Virus record (IMG/VR): IMGVR_UViG_3300023184_000027
Span: 124,001 to 188,000 of that record
Direction: 5' to 3' (one strand)
Source: a virus
Length of the DNA: 64,000 bases
Shown: one piece after another, positions 43,770-53,600 of the stretch
Numbering within the stretch: the stretch's first letter is position 1
Layout: each line of letters starts with the position of its first letter
Notes under the pieces: model-generated
What the model was told of the DNA's origin: nothing
What the model saw: the letters and a program-made list of their open reading frames with translations, nothing else
Databases searched by the model: none
Position numbers and translations under genes: made by a program

Positions 43770-45446
43770 TTAACTCTCTTTTCTTAATGAACCATCGTAA
43801 TGTTCAAATCGGTCGTGTTCTGTTGGTGTTAACAATAATAATCCCGGATTGATTTTTCCTTTGACGGTTTCTTGATAACTATATGACATAAGGGTCTGTT
43901 CAAATGGATGCGCCCACTTTGTTTCTAAATAACATTTGTAATTGCCCTCTCTTGATAACACAATTGGCCAATTTGAAAGGTAGACTTCTCCTGTAACATA
44001 TGGTAACCCTTTGTGAATATGAATTTCTTTAAATTTTGTTTTTGGCGAATTGGGGTCTAAACCTTGAACAGGTAATTTAGGGTTGTTTGGCCAATGTTTT
44101 TGTCTAAAATCTTGGGGTACATTATACCAACTCCATTGTACACTATTATCACCAAAAAACTCACTAAAATTAAGTTTAAGAAAATCAAAATTTTCTTTAG
44201 CAAGTATATCTAATGATTTTTGATATAAGTTATCAACAAAACGGGGGAATCCATTTCTACAAACTTCACCTTTTTTAGGGTAAAACGCCATATCATCTTC
44301 AAACCACCAATAACAATCTAAATCAGTTTCGTCAAAATGTTCAGCAACAAATACTCTACCACCAACAATACCAATATTATCTTTTTTAATATGTTCAAAA
44401 CCATATTGCTCACATAGTTCAATATATCTCGGTGTTGTGGATAAATCTGTTGAGTTGTCTAATAAAAATTTCTTTGGTTTCTCCACAAAATCTTTATCGT
44501 AGTCCAACATAGATTGGATAAGAACTTCTAATTGTTTTGGTGAATTAAATGTAATGACATAAAGACCAACTTTTGATGTGTCTAAATTATTCACAATAAC
44601 ATCTTTAGATACTTCCGATTTAACCTCAACCGTCATATCTTTTAAATCTTCAAAAAACTTACCCATTAACCCATTACCATCTATTTCTGAATAAGTAATT
44701 AAGTTTGGGTACTTATATGTCATAATAGTAAATAATGATTCTTCAGTACCCATTAAACCATTTGAAAGGGTTTCATTCATTAATCCGTAATAAATGTTAT
44801 TAATTTCGGATATAACATCTTTTTTTCCACCAAAGAAACCTGCTCGAGCAACCATATTAACAGGTTTACCTGCTAAATCACATAACTCTTGATACTTGAA
44901 TCCGTGAATTTCACTATTAGTTTCATAAGGAAAACAAACAAAGTGGAAATTCTTAACTAATTTAGGTAATTTATCTAAAACTTTGTCATGAGTAAAGTAT
45001 CCAGGGTGGATTGTATTGGTTAATCCGGCATCAATCCAAAACATATATTCCGAATCAAACTTATCTAATATTTTCGCATCATGTAAAAGATAAACTTTTG
45101 ACATAACCAAAGGGTTATACATTTCTAATTTGGCTTGTGTTGAATCAGTTAACCAACCGACCTGATTATACCAATCAGGGTTTGTTCTTATCTTTTTAAT
45201 TTTATCGTAAAATTCGTTATTTTTAAACCAAGATAAATCTCTACGAACAAATTGAGTGTTTTCACTTCGTCGATTATTTAATACAAAATTCTCTAATTCT
45301 TCATCTCCAAAAATTATCATATTAACATCAACTTGTAATAATTGTTGAAACTTATCTAAATAATGTTGGAATGAACGGGACCACCCTTCTTGAAGGTCTC
45401 CTCTACCTATGTCCCATAATCCTGTAACTAATGTTATTTTACTCAT
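43770..45446 (-). CDS. Two-domain glycosyltransferase (HtrL/YibB-like plus GT-A-like)
   Basis: The N-terminal half of this 558-residue protein, with TLVTGLWDIGRGDL, FVRRDLSWF, MYNPLVMSKVYLL and YMFWIDAGLTNTIHPG, follows the HtrL/YibB pattern linked to surface polysaccharide synthesis. The C-terminal half starts near residue 290 (VGLYVITFNSPKQLEVLI) and has YWWFEDDMAFYP, a DxD-like nucleotide-sugar site. It looks like a second GT-A glycosyltransferase. It is the last gene of a seven-gene sugar-modification operon, one base after its neighbour. The acceptor is unknown; virion stalks or host glycans are candidates. Confidence 0.7.
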   Translation of the reverse strand: MSKITLVTGLWDIGRGDLQEGWSRSFQHYLDKFQQLLQVDVNMIIFGDEELENFVLNNRRSENTQFVRRDLSWFKNNEFYDKIKKIRTNPDWYNQVGWLTDSTQAKLEMYNPLVMSKVYLLHDAKILDKFDSEYMFWIDAGLTNTIHPGYFTHDKVLDKLPKLVKNFHFVCFPYETNSEIHGFKYQELCDLAGKPVNMVARAGFFGGKKDVISEINNIYYGLMNETLSNGLMGTEESLFTIMTYKYPNLITYSEIDGNGLMGKFFEDLKDMTVEVKSEVSKDVIVNNLDTSKVGLYVITFNSPKQLEVLIQSMLDYDKDFVEKPKKFLLDNSTDLSTTPRYIELCEQYGFEHIKKDNIGIVGGRVFVAEHFDETDLDCYWWFEDDMAFYPKKGEVCRNGFPRFVDNLYQKSLDILAKENFDFLKLNFSEFFGDNSVQWSWYNVPQDFRQKHWPNNPKLPVQGLDPNSPKTKFKEIHIHKGLPYVTGEVYLSNWPIVLSREGNYKCYLETKWAHPFEQTLMSYSYQETVKGKINPGLLLLTPTEHDRFEHYDGSLRKES

Positions 45447-45447
45447 A

Positions 45448-46206
45448 TTATCTTTCTAAATATTGTAATTTATAAAACTTATCGGCGTTATCAGATGCAC
45501 TTTCTGAGCGGTACCACCAACAACCACCTCTTTCATTTGGTAAATGTCCGATAATTGGAAATGATTCTACTCTTGGGGAGAAATCGGTATCTTTATCATA
45601 ACTAACTACCCATTTTTCAATATTGTGTTTACCCATATATGCTGATAAAATTATATCGTCACTCCAAGATTCACCAACAAATTCAGTAAAAAAATCGGAT
45701 TTAAAAAAACTTCTCTTATATGATGCTGTTTTGTAACCCTCAATAATCTTAACTCTAACATCTTGTGTAACTGTTGTACAAAAATGACAAGTACCATTCA
45801 AAGCCGACATACCAGCAAACCCAATTACAGCATTTGGGTATTGTTTTCTTTTTTCTAAATGATATTCTATAAAACCATCTTCGTAAGATAAATCATCATC
45901 AACAATAATAATAATAATATCTTCATTTTCGTCTGTTCGTAAAATTGTTGGTAAAATTTTAGTCATAGACCCATAATCATCAGTTCTAAATATTTTTAAT
46001 TTTGAATCGGTAATTTCCGACAACCAAGAAGGTATTGAATACTCTTCGTTTGTTTTTTTAACAATATATGGTATGTTAAGATGAATTTCATAATTAGTAT
46101 ATGAAAGGGTTAATAATCTATTTATAACTGGTTGTAAACCCCCATTTGGGTCGTGGTAATTTAGTCTTGAAGGAATAGTTGTTAAACTAATAATTATTTT
46201 TTCCAT
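45448..46206 (-). CDS. GT-A-type glycosyltransferase
   Basis: This 252-residue protein starts MEKIIISLTTIPSRLNY, a common opening of small glycosyltransferases. It has the DxD-type motif IIIVDDDLSYEDGFIEYH near residue 100, and later EFVGESWSDDIILSAYM with an acidic pair typical of the acceptor side. The tail has GGCWWYRSES. The fold and motif support transfer from a nucleotide sugar. The sugar and acceptor are not determined. It lies between a methyltransferase-like gene (9 nt) and the two-domain transferase (1 nt). Confidence 0.72.
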   Translation of the reverse strand: MEKIIISLTTIPSRLNYHDPNGGLQPVINRLLTLSYTNYEIHLNIPYIVKKTNEEYSIPSWLSEITDSKLKIFRTDDYGSMTKILPTILRTDENEDIIIIIVDDDLSYEDGFIEYHLEKRKQYPNAVIGFAGMSALNGTCHFCTTVTQDVRVKIIEGYKTASYKRSFFKSDFFTEFVGESWSDDIILSAYMGKHNIEKWVVSYDKDTDFSPRVESFPIIGHLPNERGGCWWYRSESASDNADKFYKLQYLER

Positions 46207-46215
46207 TATTGTAAT

Positions 46216-46911
46216 TTATTTATTTTTATTAATATCGTATTTTAAAAACAAAGTTTGTCTCCCATTAAATAATGGGATATACCCTTCTTCTAATAAAACA
46301 GGAGATAGTAAAGCATCTTTACCACCATCATTTGTTATGTAATCAGTATCATCAATTAAAATTAAATTTGTGTCTGATAGTTTATCTTTTGATGCGTAAT
46401 ACGCCTCTAAATGTTTTTCAGCATACATTGGAGTACCTTTATCCCAACCATCTAAAAATAAGACATCAATTTTAGATGGAAATTCTTTTAAAAATTCTAT
46501 ACCGTCTTTTGGTATTACAATATTTAAATTATTAGGTACCTCTCGACCTAAATTAGAATAAGACCATTTAACACCATTAATACAATTTATATCAATATCT
46601 ACGGTATGTACATCAAACCCTGCTTCTACCCAAAAAAAACCTCCGTGACCATCACAACAACAAGGGGGTGATAAATAAGAATTGTTTTCACTATTATAAT
46701 AATCAACACATCCTTGTGTAACAGATAATCTTGTTGACCCAATTTCAACAACGGTTTTCATTTGCAAATAGTTAGCGATTTCTATAGCTTTTTTTAAATA
46801 ATATGCGGGTTTAGAACGTTTAAAATCATAATCTTCTCCGGTTAAATTATCGTATGTCCAAAATTTCTTATCAATTTTGAAATTATGAACCATTTCATAT
46901 ATTTTTTTCAT
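46216..46911 (-). CDS. SAM-dependent methyltransferase-like protein
   Basis: This 231-residue protein has a class I methyltransferase layout: motif I TVVEIGSTRLSVTQG (near residue 55), an acidic strand end VHTVDIDINC, and IDVLFLDGWDKG and LILIDDTDYITN later. A cluster PPCCCDGHGG (residues about 83-92) interrupts the first loop and could bind metal. In this cassette it would methylate a sugar or a glycan-linked group. It sits 5 nt after an FkbM-type gene. Motif I is somewhat irregular, so the call is at family level only. Confidence 0.6.
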   Translation of the reverse strand: MKKIYEMVHNFKIDKKFWTYDNLTGEDYDFKRSKPAYYLKKAIEIANYLQMKTVVEIGSTRLSVTQGCVDYYNSENNSYLSPPCCCDGHGGFFWVEAGFDVHTVDIDINCINGVKWSYSNLGREVPNNLNIVIPKDGIEFLKEFPSKIDVLFLDGWDKGTPMYAEKHLEAYYASKDKLSDTNLILIDDTDYITNDGGKDALLSPVLLEEGYIPLFNGRQTLFLKYDINKNK

Positions 46912-46916
46912 TTTTT

Positions 46917-47600
46917 TTACATTATAGGGTTTAGATATGAATCTCCATTTATTGTTAAATCAACGGAATGATATCCACATTTTTCCGAAAAATCATTAAC
47001 TATTTTTTGAGCATCATCTAAAGTTAAATCATTATGAAAATTATTTTCAAATAAAATAAATGGTTTGATATTATTTTTAATCAAATATCCCATCATATCT
47101 TTTATAATTGGTAAATCTCTATTTTCAGTATCTATTTTAATAAATGTAATTTCATTTGGTAAAATAGTATTTATTTTTTCTAAAAAATAATCCATTTTAT
47201 AAAATTTAGTTTCACCATAAGATTTTGAAACTTTAGATAACCCTAAGTTAATACTATCATCTAAATCTTTATTTGACCAATAATCAATTCCCGAATCGTC
47301 AAAAAGAAAATCCCCCTCAACATCTGACAACCCAAAATTATGTACGGTCACCTCAAGATTATTTTTAAATTTTTCAACCATATATTCACTAAGTCTTTTA
47401 GATGCCTCAACAATTATACATTTATCTACTTTATATTTTTTAGACACTTCATCATAAAATTTACCAACATTCCCCCCAATATCAATAAATGAAACATTCT
47501 TAATATCTTTAGAATCAAGATAATCAAATAACCATTTTAATTCTATTCCTATGTGTCTTAAAACAATTGTTTCATCCCAATATTTTATTGCATTATTCAT
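46917..47600 (-). CDS. FkbM-type methyltransferase
   Basis: This 227-residue protein has the FkbM pattern. Motif I is VSFIDIGGNVGKFYDEV (near residue 38), followed by KCIIVEASKRLSEYM, LEVTVHNFGLSDVEG and the C-terminal EITFIKIDTENRDLPIIKDM. FkbM proteins commonly methylate hydroxyl groups of sugars or polyketides and are frequent in glycan clusters. It is cotranscribed with the GT25-like gene (19-nt gap) and the second methyltransferase (5-nt gap). Confidence 0.8.
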   Translation of the reverse strand: MNNAIKYWDETIVLRHIGIELKWLFDYLDSKDIKNVSFIDIGGNVGKFYDEVSKKYKVDKCIIVEASKRLSEYMVEKFKNNLEVTVHNFGLSDVEGDFLFDDSGIDYWSNKDLDDSINLGLSKVSKSYGETKFYKMDYFLEKINTILPNEITFIKIDTENRDLPIIKDMMGYLIKNNIKPFILFENNFHNDLTLDDAQKIVNDFSEKCGYHSVDLTINGDSYLNPIM

Positions 47601-47619
47601 TATATTTTAATTTATTTTT

Positions 47620-48390
47620 TTATTTTAAATGTGGGTTTATTTTTAATTTATCTATATTCACATAAGCATCAATACAACCTCTAACCCAAATTGAATAATC
47701 AACATCTCTATCAATTATATTAGAAAATGAGGCTCCTTGATTAAAAATTAAAGGAGATGACATATAAACTTTTAAATCATTTTTTAGTATATTTTCACCA
47801 TTTTCGAATGAATTAATTTGCCAACAATTTTTTTCAGTTAGTTGAGAAATGAAATAATCTATCGGAAGCCTAGAACTAAAATGTTTGTTATCGGCATAAC
47901 GTAAATTTTCGATTAAAAATTTTGCATATTTTAATGAACCAAGATATGCGTGGGACATTAAAGTTTTCTTAGTTTTTACCAAATTATTGGAAATATAATC
48001 TGTGTCTTCTTCAGGTCTAACACCTAACCATAAAACATCGGGTTTATATTTTTCTAAATCTTCAATTATTGATTTAGAAACTTTTTTTCTATCAACCGTT
48101 TCTAACGGTATTGTTTGAGAATAATAATATTCTGTTTTTATATCATCCTCCAAATAAAGAACATATCCCCAATTATTTTCTACCTGTTTTTTAGCGATTT
48201 CAATATGGCTTTGAGTACACCCATATTTATTAAAATTTGGGTCAGATATGGATACGGCCTCAAATATTTGAACACCCTCAATCCCACTATCAATAAGTTC
48301 TTTTTCAGCGATTAATAATCTATCAGTTCTTTCTTTTAAATTTATTAAAAACCCGGTATCACAAAGATACTCCCCAAACCATTTAATCAT
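47620..48390 (-). CDS. GT25-type glycosyltransferase
   Basis: This 256-residue protein has GT25 features: GFLINLKERTDRLLIAEKEL at the N-terminus, the G-C-x-x-S-H motif in YGCTQSHIEIAKK, and the DxD-like YVLYLEDDIKTEY. Later come DVLWLGVRPEED and SHAYLGSLKYAKFLIE, typical of the lipooligosaccharide and collagen galactosyltransferase group. It overlaps the fucosyltransferase-like gene by 4 nt, so the two are coupled. The donor is probably a UDP-hexose by family; the acceptor is unknown. Confidence 0.8.
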   Translation of the reverse strand: MIKWFGEYLCDTGFLINLKERTDRLLIAEKELIDSGIEGVQIFEAVSISDPNFNKYGCTQSHIEIAKKQVENNWGYVLYLEDDIKTEYYYSQTIPLETVDRKKVSKSIIEDLEKYKPDVLWLGVRPEEDTDYISNNLVKTKKTLMSHAYLGSLKYAKFLIENLRYADNKHFSSRLPIDYFISQLTEKNCWQINSFENGENILKNDLKVYMSSPLIFNQGASFSNIIDRDVDYSIWVRGCIDAYVNIDKLKINPHLK

Positions 48391-49283
48391 ATAAAATTTT
48401 TTTCTTTTAATATGTCATACAAATTATCTTCACTATTTAATTTGTCAAGAGTGTATTCGTAATTCTGTTTAATTGAGTTATTGTGAGAATAATAATCATC
48501 ATTTTTTAATATTAATTGAATAATCATATCAAGGTTTGAAAATGATTCATCAAAATTAAAATCTACTTTATCGATATTTGGTGAAAAATAAAACACTGAC
48601 TCTTCATTATAATTTTTATCAATTAATCTTGACCCCCAATATATCGGTATTGACCCAGTTAAAAAACAATCATTAAGTTTTTCAGAATTAAACCCTTTTT
48701 GTAATGAGTTCTCACAACAAATTGTGTATTTGTAATCCACCATAGCATTTCTAAATTCTCCCGAAAAATTCTCAACACCACTACCATAAAAATCTATAAT
48801 ATTTTCATTTTTATATTTTTCATAAATTAAATGTCTAATTCTATGCCCTTCTGAAAAATTTTTATATGAAAATGACATTGAAATATTTTTTGTTTTTTTA
48901 TGTAATCCAATATGTTCTTCTGATAACCAAGAAGTTGTTAAACATTTTGTGGAATAATGAAATTTATCAGGACGAGATTCTATTAAATCTCCCAATAATT
49001 GTAAATTGTGTGTGATTATTAAATCAAATTTTTCAAAATCCGTTCTAATATAATCGTACACATCAGTCCATGGTGGGTTGGTATATGGTTCTAATAAAAT
49101 GCAAATATTGTAATTACCATCGTTTGGTATGTCAATATGTGTTTTTTTAATTAAATTATCGGTATACACATTTAATTTTCTTCTAACACCATCTCTTTTC
49201 CATATTATTTTTTTAGAATTTAAATAAGGTGTTAAATATGTTTGATGTCCAAAACTATTATCGTTTAATGTGATTTCTATCAT
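48387..49283 (-). CDS. GT10-type (alpha-1,3-fucosyltransferase-like) glycosyltransferase
   Basis: This 298-residue protein carries the GT10 donor-binding signature near residues 190-225: YKYTICCENSLQKGFNSEKL, then NDCFLTGSIPIYWGS. It corresponds to the F-x-L-x-F-E-N-S...Y-x-T-E-K...P-V-x-x-G pattern of fucosyltransferases. The N-terminal half (NICILLEPYTNPPWTDVYDY) forms the acceptor domain. GDP-fucose is the expected donor by family. It is 4 nt after the GlcNAc-transferase-like gene and overlaps the GT25 gene by 4 nt. No membrane anchor is seen, so it acts in the cytoplasm. Confidence 0.8.
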   Translation of the reverse strand: MIEITLNDNSFGHQTYLTPYLNSKKIIWKRDGVRRKLNVYTDNLIKKTHIDIPNDGNYNICILLEPYTNPPWTDVYDYIRTDFEKFDLIITHNLQLLGDLIESRPDKFHYSTKCLTTSWLSEEHIGLHKKTKNISMSFSYKNFSEGHRIRHLIYEKYKNENIIDFYGSGVENFSGEFRNAMVDYKYTICCENSLQKGFNSEKLNDCFLTGSIPIYWGSRLIDKNYNEESVFYFSPNIDKVDFNFDESFSNLDMIIQLILKNDDYYSHNNSIKQNYEYTLDKLNSEDNLYDILKEKNFI

Positions 49284-49287
49284 TTTT

Positions 49288-50535
49288 TTACAAATTACCT
49301 GTTATTCTTTCACACCAACCTTTTGACGTACTAAACGGCCAAACAACCCAATACTTTGGTTTATGTGCTGTTTGAAATTCTCTCCAAACTTTACAATACC
49401 CATCAGGGTCTCTCATCATATTATTAATCTCATTAATATCGGCGTCTCGTCTATTTAATGTTTCGTCGTTTTCATCGTGAAAAGCAACAACCCAAAATTC
49501 ATAATCTTTTTCCGGAACTTGAGTAAATCCAATATCAATACAATGTTTAAAAATACTGGCATAACTCGCCAACCATTCTTCTTCAGTTTCATAAATTGTT
49601 GGATTCGGAGCGTAATGTTTGTCTAATGTGTATTGTTGAACAGCCCTATTTGAAAATTTAAGACCTGAATAAATTTCATAATCTTTTAATGTTCTTTCAG
49701 TTCCAAAACCATAGTAACTAAAATCCATAGTAACCTCCTCACCATCCATACCAAATAGTTGACGGTTTTTTAAATGAGATAATTCGTTTTTCTTACCCCA
49801 TTCTTTATCGTCATCCCATTGTTTGGTTCTACCCTTACGAGTATATTCGTGCCAAATAACGGTTTTATGTGGGTGGAATAAATCATATCCGTGAGTATAT
49901 GCTCTAACGGCAATTGAGATTTCTTCACCGTGGAAATAGAACTCTGGGTCGTGTTGAACCTCAACACTAAATTGACCTAATGTGAAGGCCATGTGTGCAG
50001 AATAAAATCTTGAAGTAACTGGTTCTTTAAGGTTTTCCCATCCCGGAATTGTTTCAGGTAAGAAGAAGACAGCTCCTTCAGGTATGAATCTATCAAACGA
50101 CATTCTCCATGGGTCTGTGACTCTTCCTGCCGGGTCATTGTCAGGGTCAAATGAAGAAACATATCCTGTTAATAAAGGTTTCTTAAATCCTTTCTTTTGA
50201 AGTTGTTTAATCATTTTGATTAAGGTGTCGTCCCAATCTTTCTCAAATCTCATATGAGAGTCAATTTGTAGGGTATATTCCTCACCTTTATATAATTGTT
50301 GTACTTGGTTTCTTGCCCAACAAACACCTTTAGATTCGGTGTATAAAACGTCAACAACTCTAAATCTTTTATCTTTTGCGTATTCAGATAAATCATCAAA
50401 CCCATCTTCCGGGTGATATTGACGACAGATTCCAATTACCAAATTTTTAGGTTTTTTTGCATTCTCCAACATTGACTTAATTGTTGGAATAAGTTGGGGG
50501 TCACGATAGGACGCGATTTGTACAAAAATTTTCAT
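49288..50535 (-). CDS. GlcNAc-transferase-like glycosyltransferase (GT60/Skp1-type family)
   Basis: This 415-residue protein starts MKIFVQIASYRDPQLIPTIK, followed by NLVIGICRQYHPEDGF, SKGVCWARNQVQQLYKGEEY and the D-x-H motif LQIDSHMRFEKDWDD. Later are YFHGEEISIAVRAYTHGYDL and VIWHEYTRKGR. This is the Pfam GlcNAc family, known from the transferase that puts GlcNAc on hydroxyproline of Skp1 in Dictyostelium. It is the first gene of the operon, with a TATTTATC box 42 nt upstream and a terminator beyond that. Protein O-glycosylation is therefore a reasonable guess for the cassette; the target is unproven. Confidence 0.8.
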   Translation of the reverse strand: MKIFVQIASYRDPQLIPTIKSMLENAKKPKNLVIGICRQYHPEDGFDDLSEYAKDKRFRVVDVLYTESKGVCWARNQVQQLYKGEEYTLQIDSHMRFEKDWDDTLIKMIKQLQKKGFKKPLLTGYVSSFDPDNDPAGRVTDPWRMSFDRFIPEGAVFFLPETIPGWENLKEPVTSRFYSAHMAFTLGQFSVEVQHDPEFYFHGEEISIAVRAYTHGYDLFHPHKTVIWHEYTRKGRTKQWDDDKEWGKKNELSHLKNRQLFGMDGEEVTMDFSYYGFGTERTLKDYEIYSGLKFSNRAVQQYTLDKHYAPNPTIYETEEEWLASYASIFKHCIDIGFTQVPEKDYEFWVVAFHDENDETLNRRDADINEINNMMRDPDGYCKVWREFQTAHKPKYWVVWPFSTSKGWCERITGNL

Positions 50536-50577
50536 ATTTATTTTAATTTAAATAAAAAATAATGTTTAAAAAAAAAA

Positions 50578-50585
50578 GATAAATA
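50578..50585 (-). promoter_or_regulatory. Candidate late promoter box (glycosylation operon)
   Basis: The minus strand reads TTATATTTATCTTTTTT, 42 nt before the ATG at 50535. It lies directly after the U-run of the preceding terminator, giving a clean operon border. Confidence 0.45.
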
Positions 50586-50587
50586 TA

Positions 50588-50632
50588 AAAAAAAATAACT
50601 TTAACATTGTTAATCTGTTAAAGTTATTTTTT
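50588..50632 (-). terminator. Strong terminator after the FISUMP adhesin
   Basis: A 16-bp perfect stem (AAAAATAACTTTAACA on minus, pairing with its complement, 9-nt loop) is followed by T-rich sequence on the minus strand. It starts 4 nt past the stop codon of the gene at 50636. Confidence 0.85.
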
Positions 50633-50635
50633 GTG

Positions 50636-53600
50636 TTAAATTTCATCACAATAATCGAGAATTGGTGATGTGTTTGGATAACAATTAATTGTTAGGAGAG
50701 TATTTACTGGAACAAAAACCGATATAAATAATCCCTCGCAATTACGATAATTATAATAACATCCGGTGTATTTTGTAGTTTCAATTCCCATATCTTTATT
50801 AGAATTAAGTACGTACTGAATACATTTTGAAACACTTTCTATTGTCGTTGGTATTTGGATTGGTGGTAAAAGACTTTCATCAATTTTGACACAACGAACA
50901 GATAATCCATTTTGGTTATTCGGTTCAATTACATTCCCTGATTTTTTGACATAAGTATCTAATTCAATAGTGTTTTTAAAAGAACTGATTGTTATTGTTC
51001 TATTATAATTCAACAACCCTTTTGATGCCCAAAATGATGCGGAATAGCGAAAAGAATCCTCATATTCAAAAAAACCGGTAGTTTGATTATCACCTCTAAC
51101 TCCGGCTGGTAAAATACATAACCCGAACTTATCTGATGTTTTAAAATTTTTATTAGTAATCCAATGTCTTGTTCCTATTTCACACATTTTAGCACCTGAT
51201 GTGGGTCCACCCAATGACTCAATTAGATTCTCCCACTCAACACTTGTTGGTATACGATACCCAATTGGAGCTAAACCACCTGAATCTGTATTATTCACAG
51301 CATAGGAGTTATAAAGAAGACCATAACCTGGTTCACTGTTGACTGTTATTTTAATATTCCAAATATTAGATACTCTAAGACCATCGATTAAACATGTAGC
51401 ACCAATACCCTGATTAAAACTAATGATATTTGGTGTGATACCACTTTTAGTCCCGATTAACGGGCCTATTGTTGGTGATGGTTCTAATCCAAACTCATCA
51501 CCCTCTTTGAATACATAAAGACTTACACTTGGTGATGTTTTACTATATTTAACAACTACAAGATATTTTTCGTTAAAATTATATGTGGTGGTACTAACCG
51601 ATTGAGGGGTTGTTTGGGTATCATCAAATGATAAACCAAATTTAAATGTTGATGTGTTTATTTGTATTATAAATATTCTACCTCTTTCACCACCATCTTT
51701 ACTTTCTCTAAAACTAAAAAACTTTCCACTAACAGTTGTTAATATTGATACCTTAATAAGAAATGAACAATAAATATTGTTTGACTCTGCCCCGTTAAAT
51801 GTGTTATAAACGCTTTCTCCAATAGCATTTAAAGAAATTGAGTTTTTACTCCAAGTTTCATTATAATAGGTAAAAGTTAATCCTGTTGGTACTACTTTAA
51901 TCGGGTTAACCCCTGAATTTGTTGTGTGAGATAACCATTGATGTTTGTTCCCTAAATAATCAATGGTTGATTGATATGTTAAGTTAGTTGTTGCCAAATA
52001 ATCAAAATTATCGTCTAAAAGTATGTTTTGATATGTGTCTATATAATCGTAGTTTGGTCTAGTATTAGGGTAACACCAAGCACCTTCTGTTTGTATCATC
52101 CAATCACTATCGCTCAAATCATTACCATTACTAATTTTGGTGGTCCCATTCGCATAAACTTTCACATCCAAATTGGATGTTCTCCAAAAATTACCACCCA
52201 CGTATACATCACCACTTTTTACAGTTCCAATACGAGGTGTCAAAGGTGGGAAATTATGTGAAGAATTTTCTATACTAACGGTAATGGTCACAGGCCCTTC
52301 GGGTGTGATAATTGTAAATTTGTTCCTCGATGGGTCCGTACTTATATATTCTACACCAGCACTCCATGACCCATCCCATGTAGAGATAGTCACATAGTTT
52401 TGTTTTTGATAATATTTGTCACGTGCCGGAGCTACGATTGCTACATTCGGTGTTTTTGTCATTTTTAAATTAAACTCAATAGAGTTATTTAACCCTATTT
52501 CGTCTACACCTTCGTTAACAGTTAGGTGTCCAATTTGTGTCTCACCATAAACACCCCAATTAAATATTTTAATAGAACCGTTTATTGGGTTCGATAAAGT
52601 CCAGTTACCGGATGGGTTTTTGTAATCATAATCAACAAAGGTTAATGTTGACGTAGACAAATAAATTGGTTTTGGTGTTGGTGTTGGTGTCTTAGTGTTT
52701 GTTGGTGTTGGTGTTGGGGTTGGATTAGGGGTTCTTGTTTGTGTTGGTGTTTTTGTTTGCGTTGGTGTTGGCGTCGGAGTTTGGGTTAATCCTGGTGTTT
52801 GTGTTGGTGTTGGCGTCGGAGTTGGTGTTACATTACATATTTCACACTCCTCACTAAATTCATAACCATTCCAATATCTAACATGAAGACCACTAAAATA
52901 ATATCCCTCTGGTGCATCATCATAACATTTAACACCATCGGAATATTGGATATTTGTTGCTTCACAAAAATAAGGACTATCCAAACAAAAACTCTCCGTT
53001 GTTCCACGGTCAGTACACGCTTGTTCAAAAGTACCGTGTTGAAGTGGTAGAATTTTTCTACCAAGTGTTGGTGTCGGTGTTGAAGTTGATGTTCTAGTTG
53101 GTGTAGGTTGTAGCTTTTGGGTTTTAGTTGGTGTTGGTGTTTTAGTCGGGGTTTTAGTTGGTGTTGGTGTTGCACGAGGGGTTTTTGTAACTGTTGGGGT
53201 TGGGGTTGGGGTGGCCAACCAAGACTCATCTGATTGGCATGGATTATATTTAATACTTGAGGTTAAAGTTGATGTTGAGCCTGTTGCGTAGTATATAGTG
53301 TTATTTTTATTTTTGTAATTATCTTTGTTAGCCTCGTATTTTACTGTTCTAAATTCTAAACTACAATTAAATTTAAAATTGGCGGTTGATGAAATTTTAA
53401 AAGTATAAACATCTCTATTGTTAACATTCGCACTGTCCTTAGTGAGTATATTAAGATTATTATTAATTAAATCATGTCCTGGGATTCTTTGGGGTAGATA
53501 GCTCGTGTTCCAAGTAGTTGCAGAATACCAAGGTGTTTGAGTGATATTTGAAGTTGATTTAACTTCTTTATATGGATTAGTCTGTAGAAACCAATGTGTG

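Noticed and set aside
52828-53229. Minus-strand frame of 133 codons rich in Q, P and H
   Set aside because: It is a shifted reading of the same Thr/Pro repeats inside the 1176-aa adhesin.
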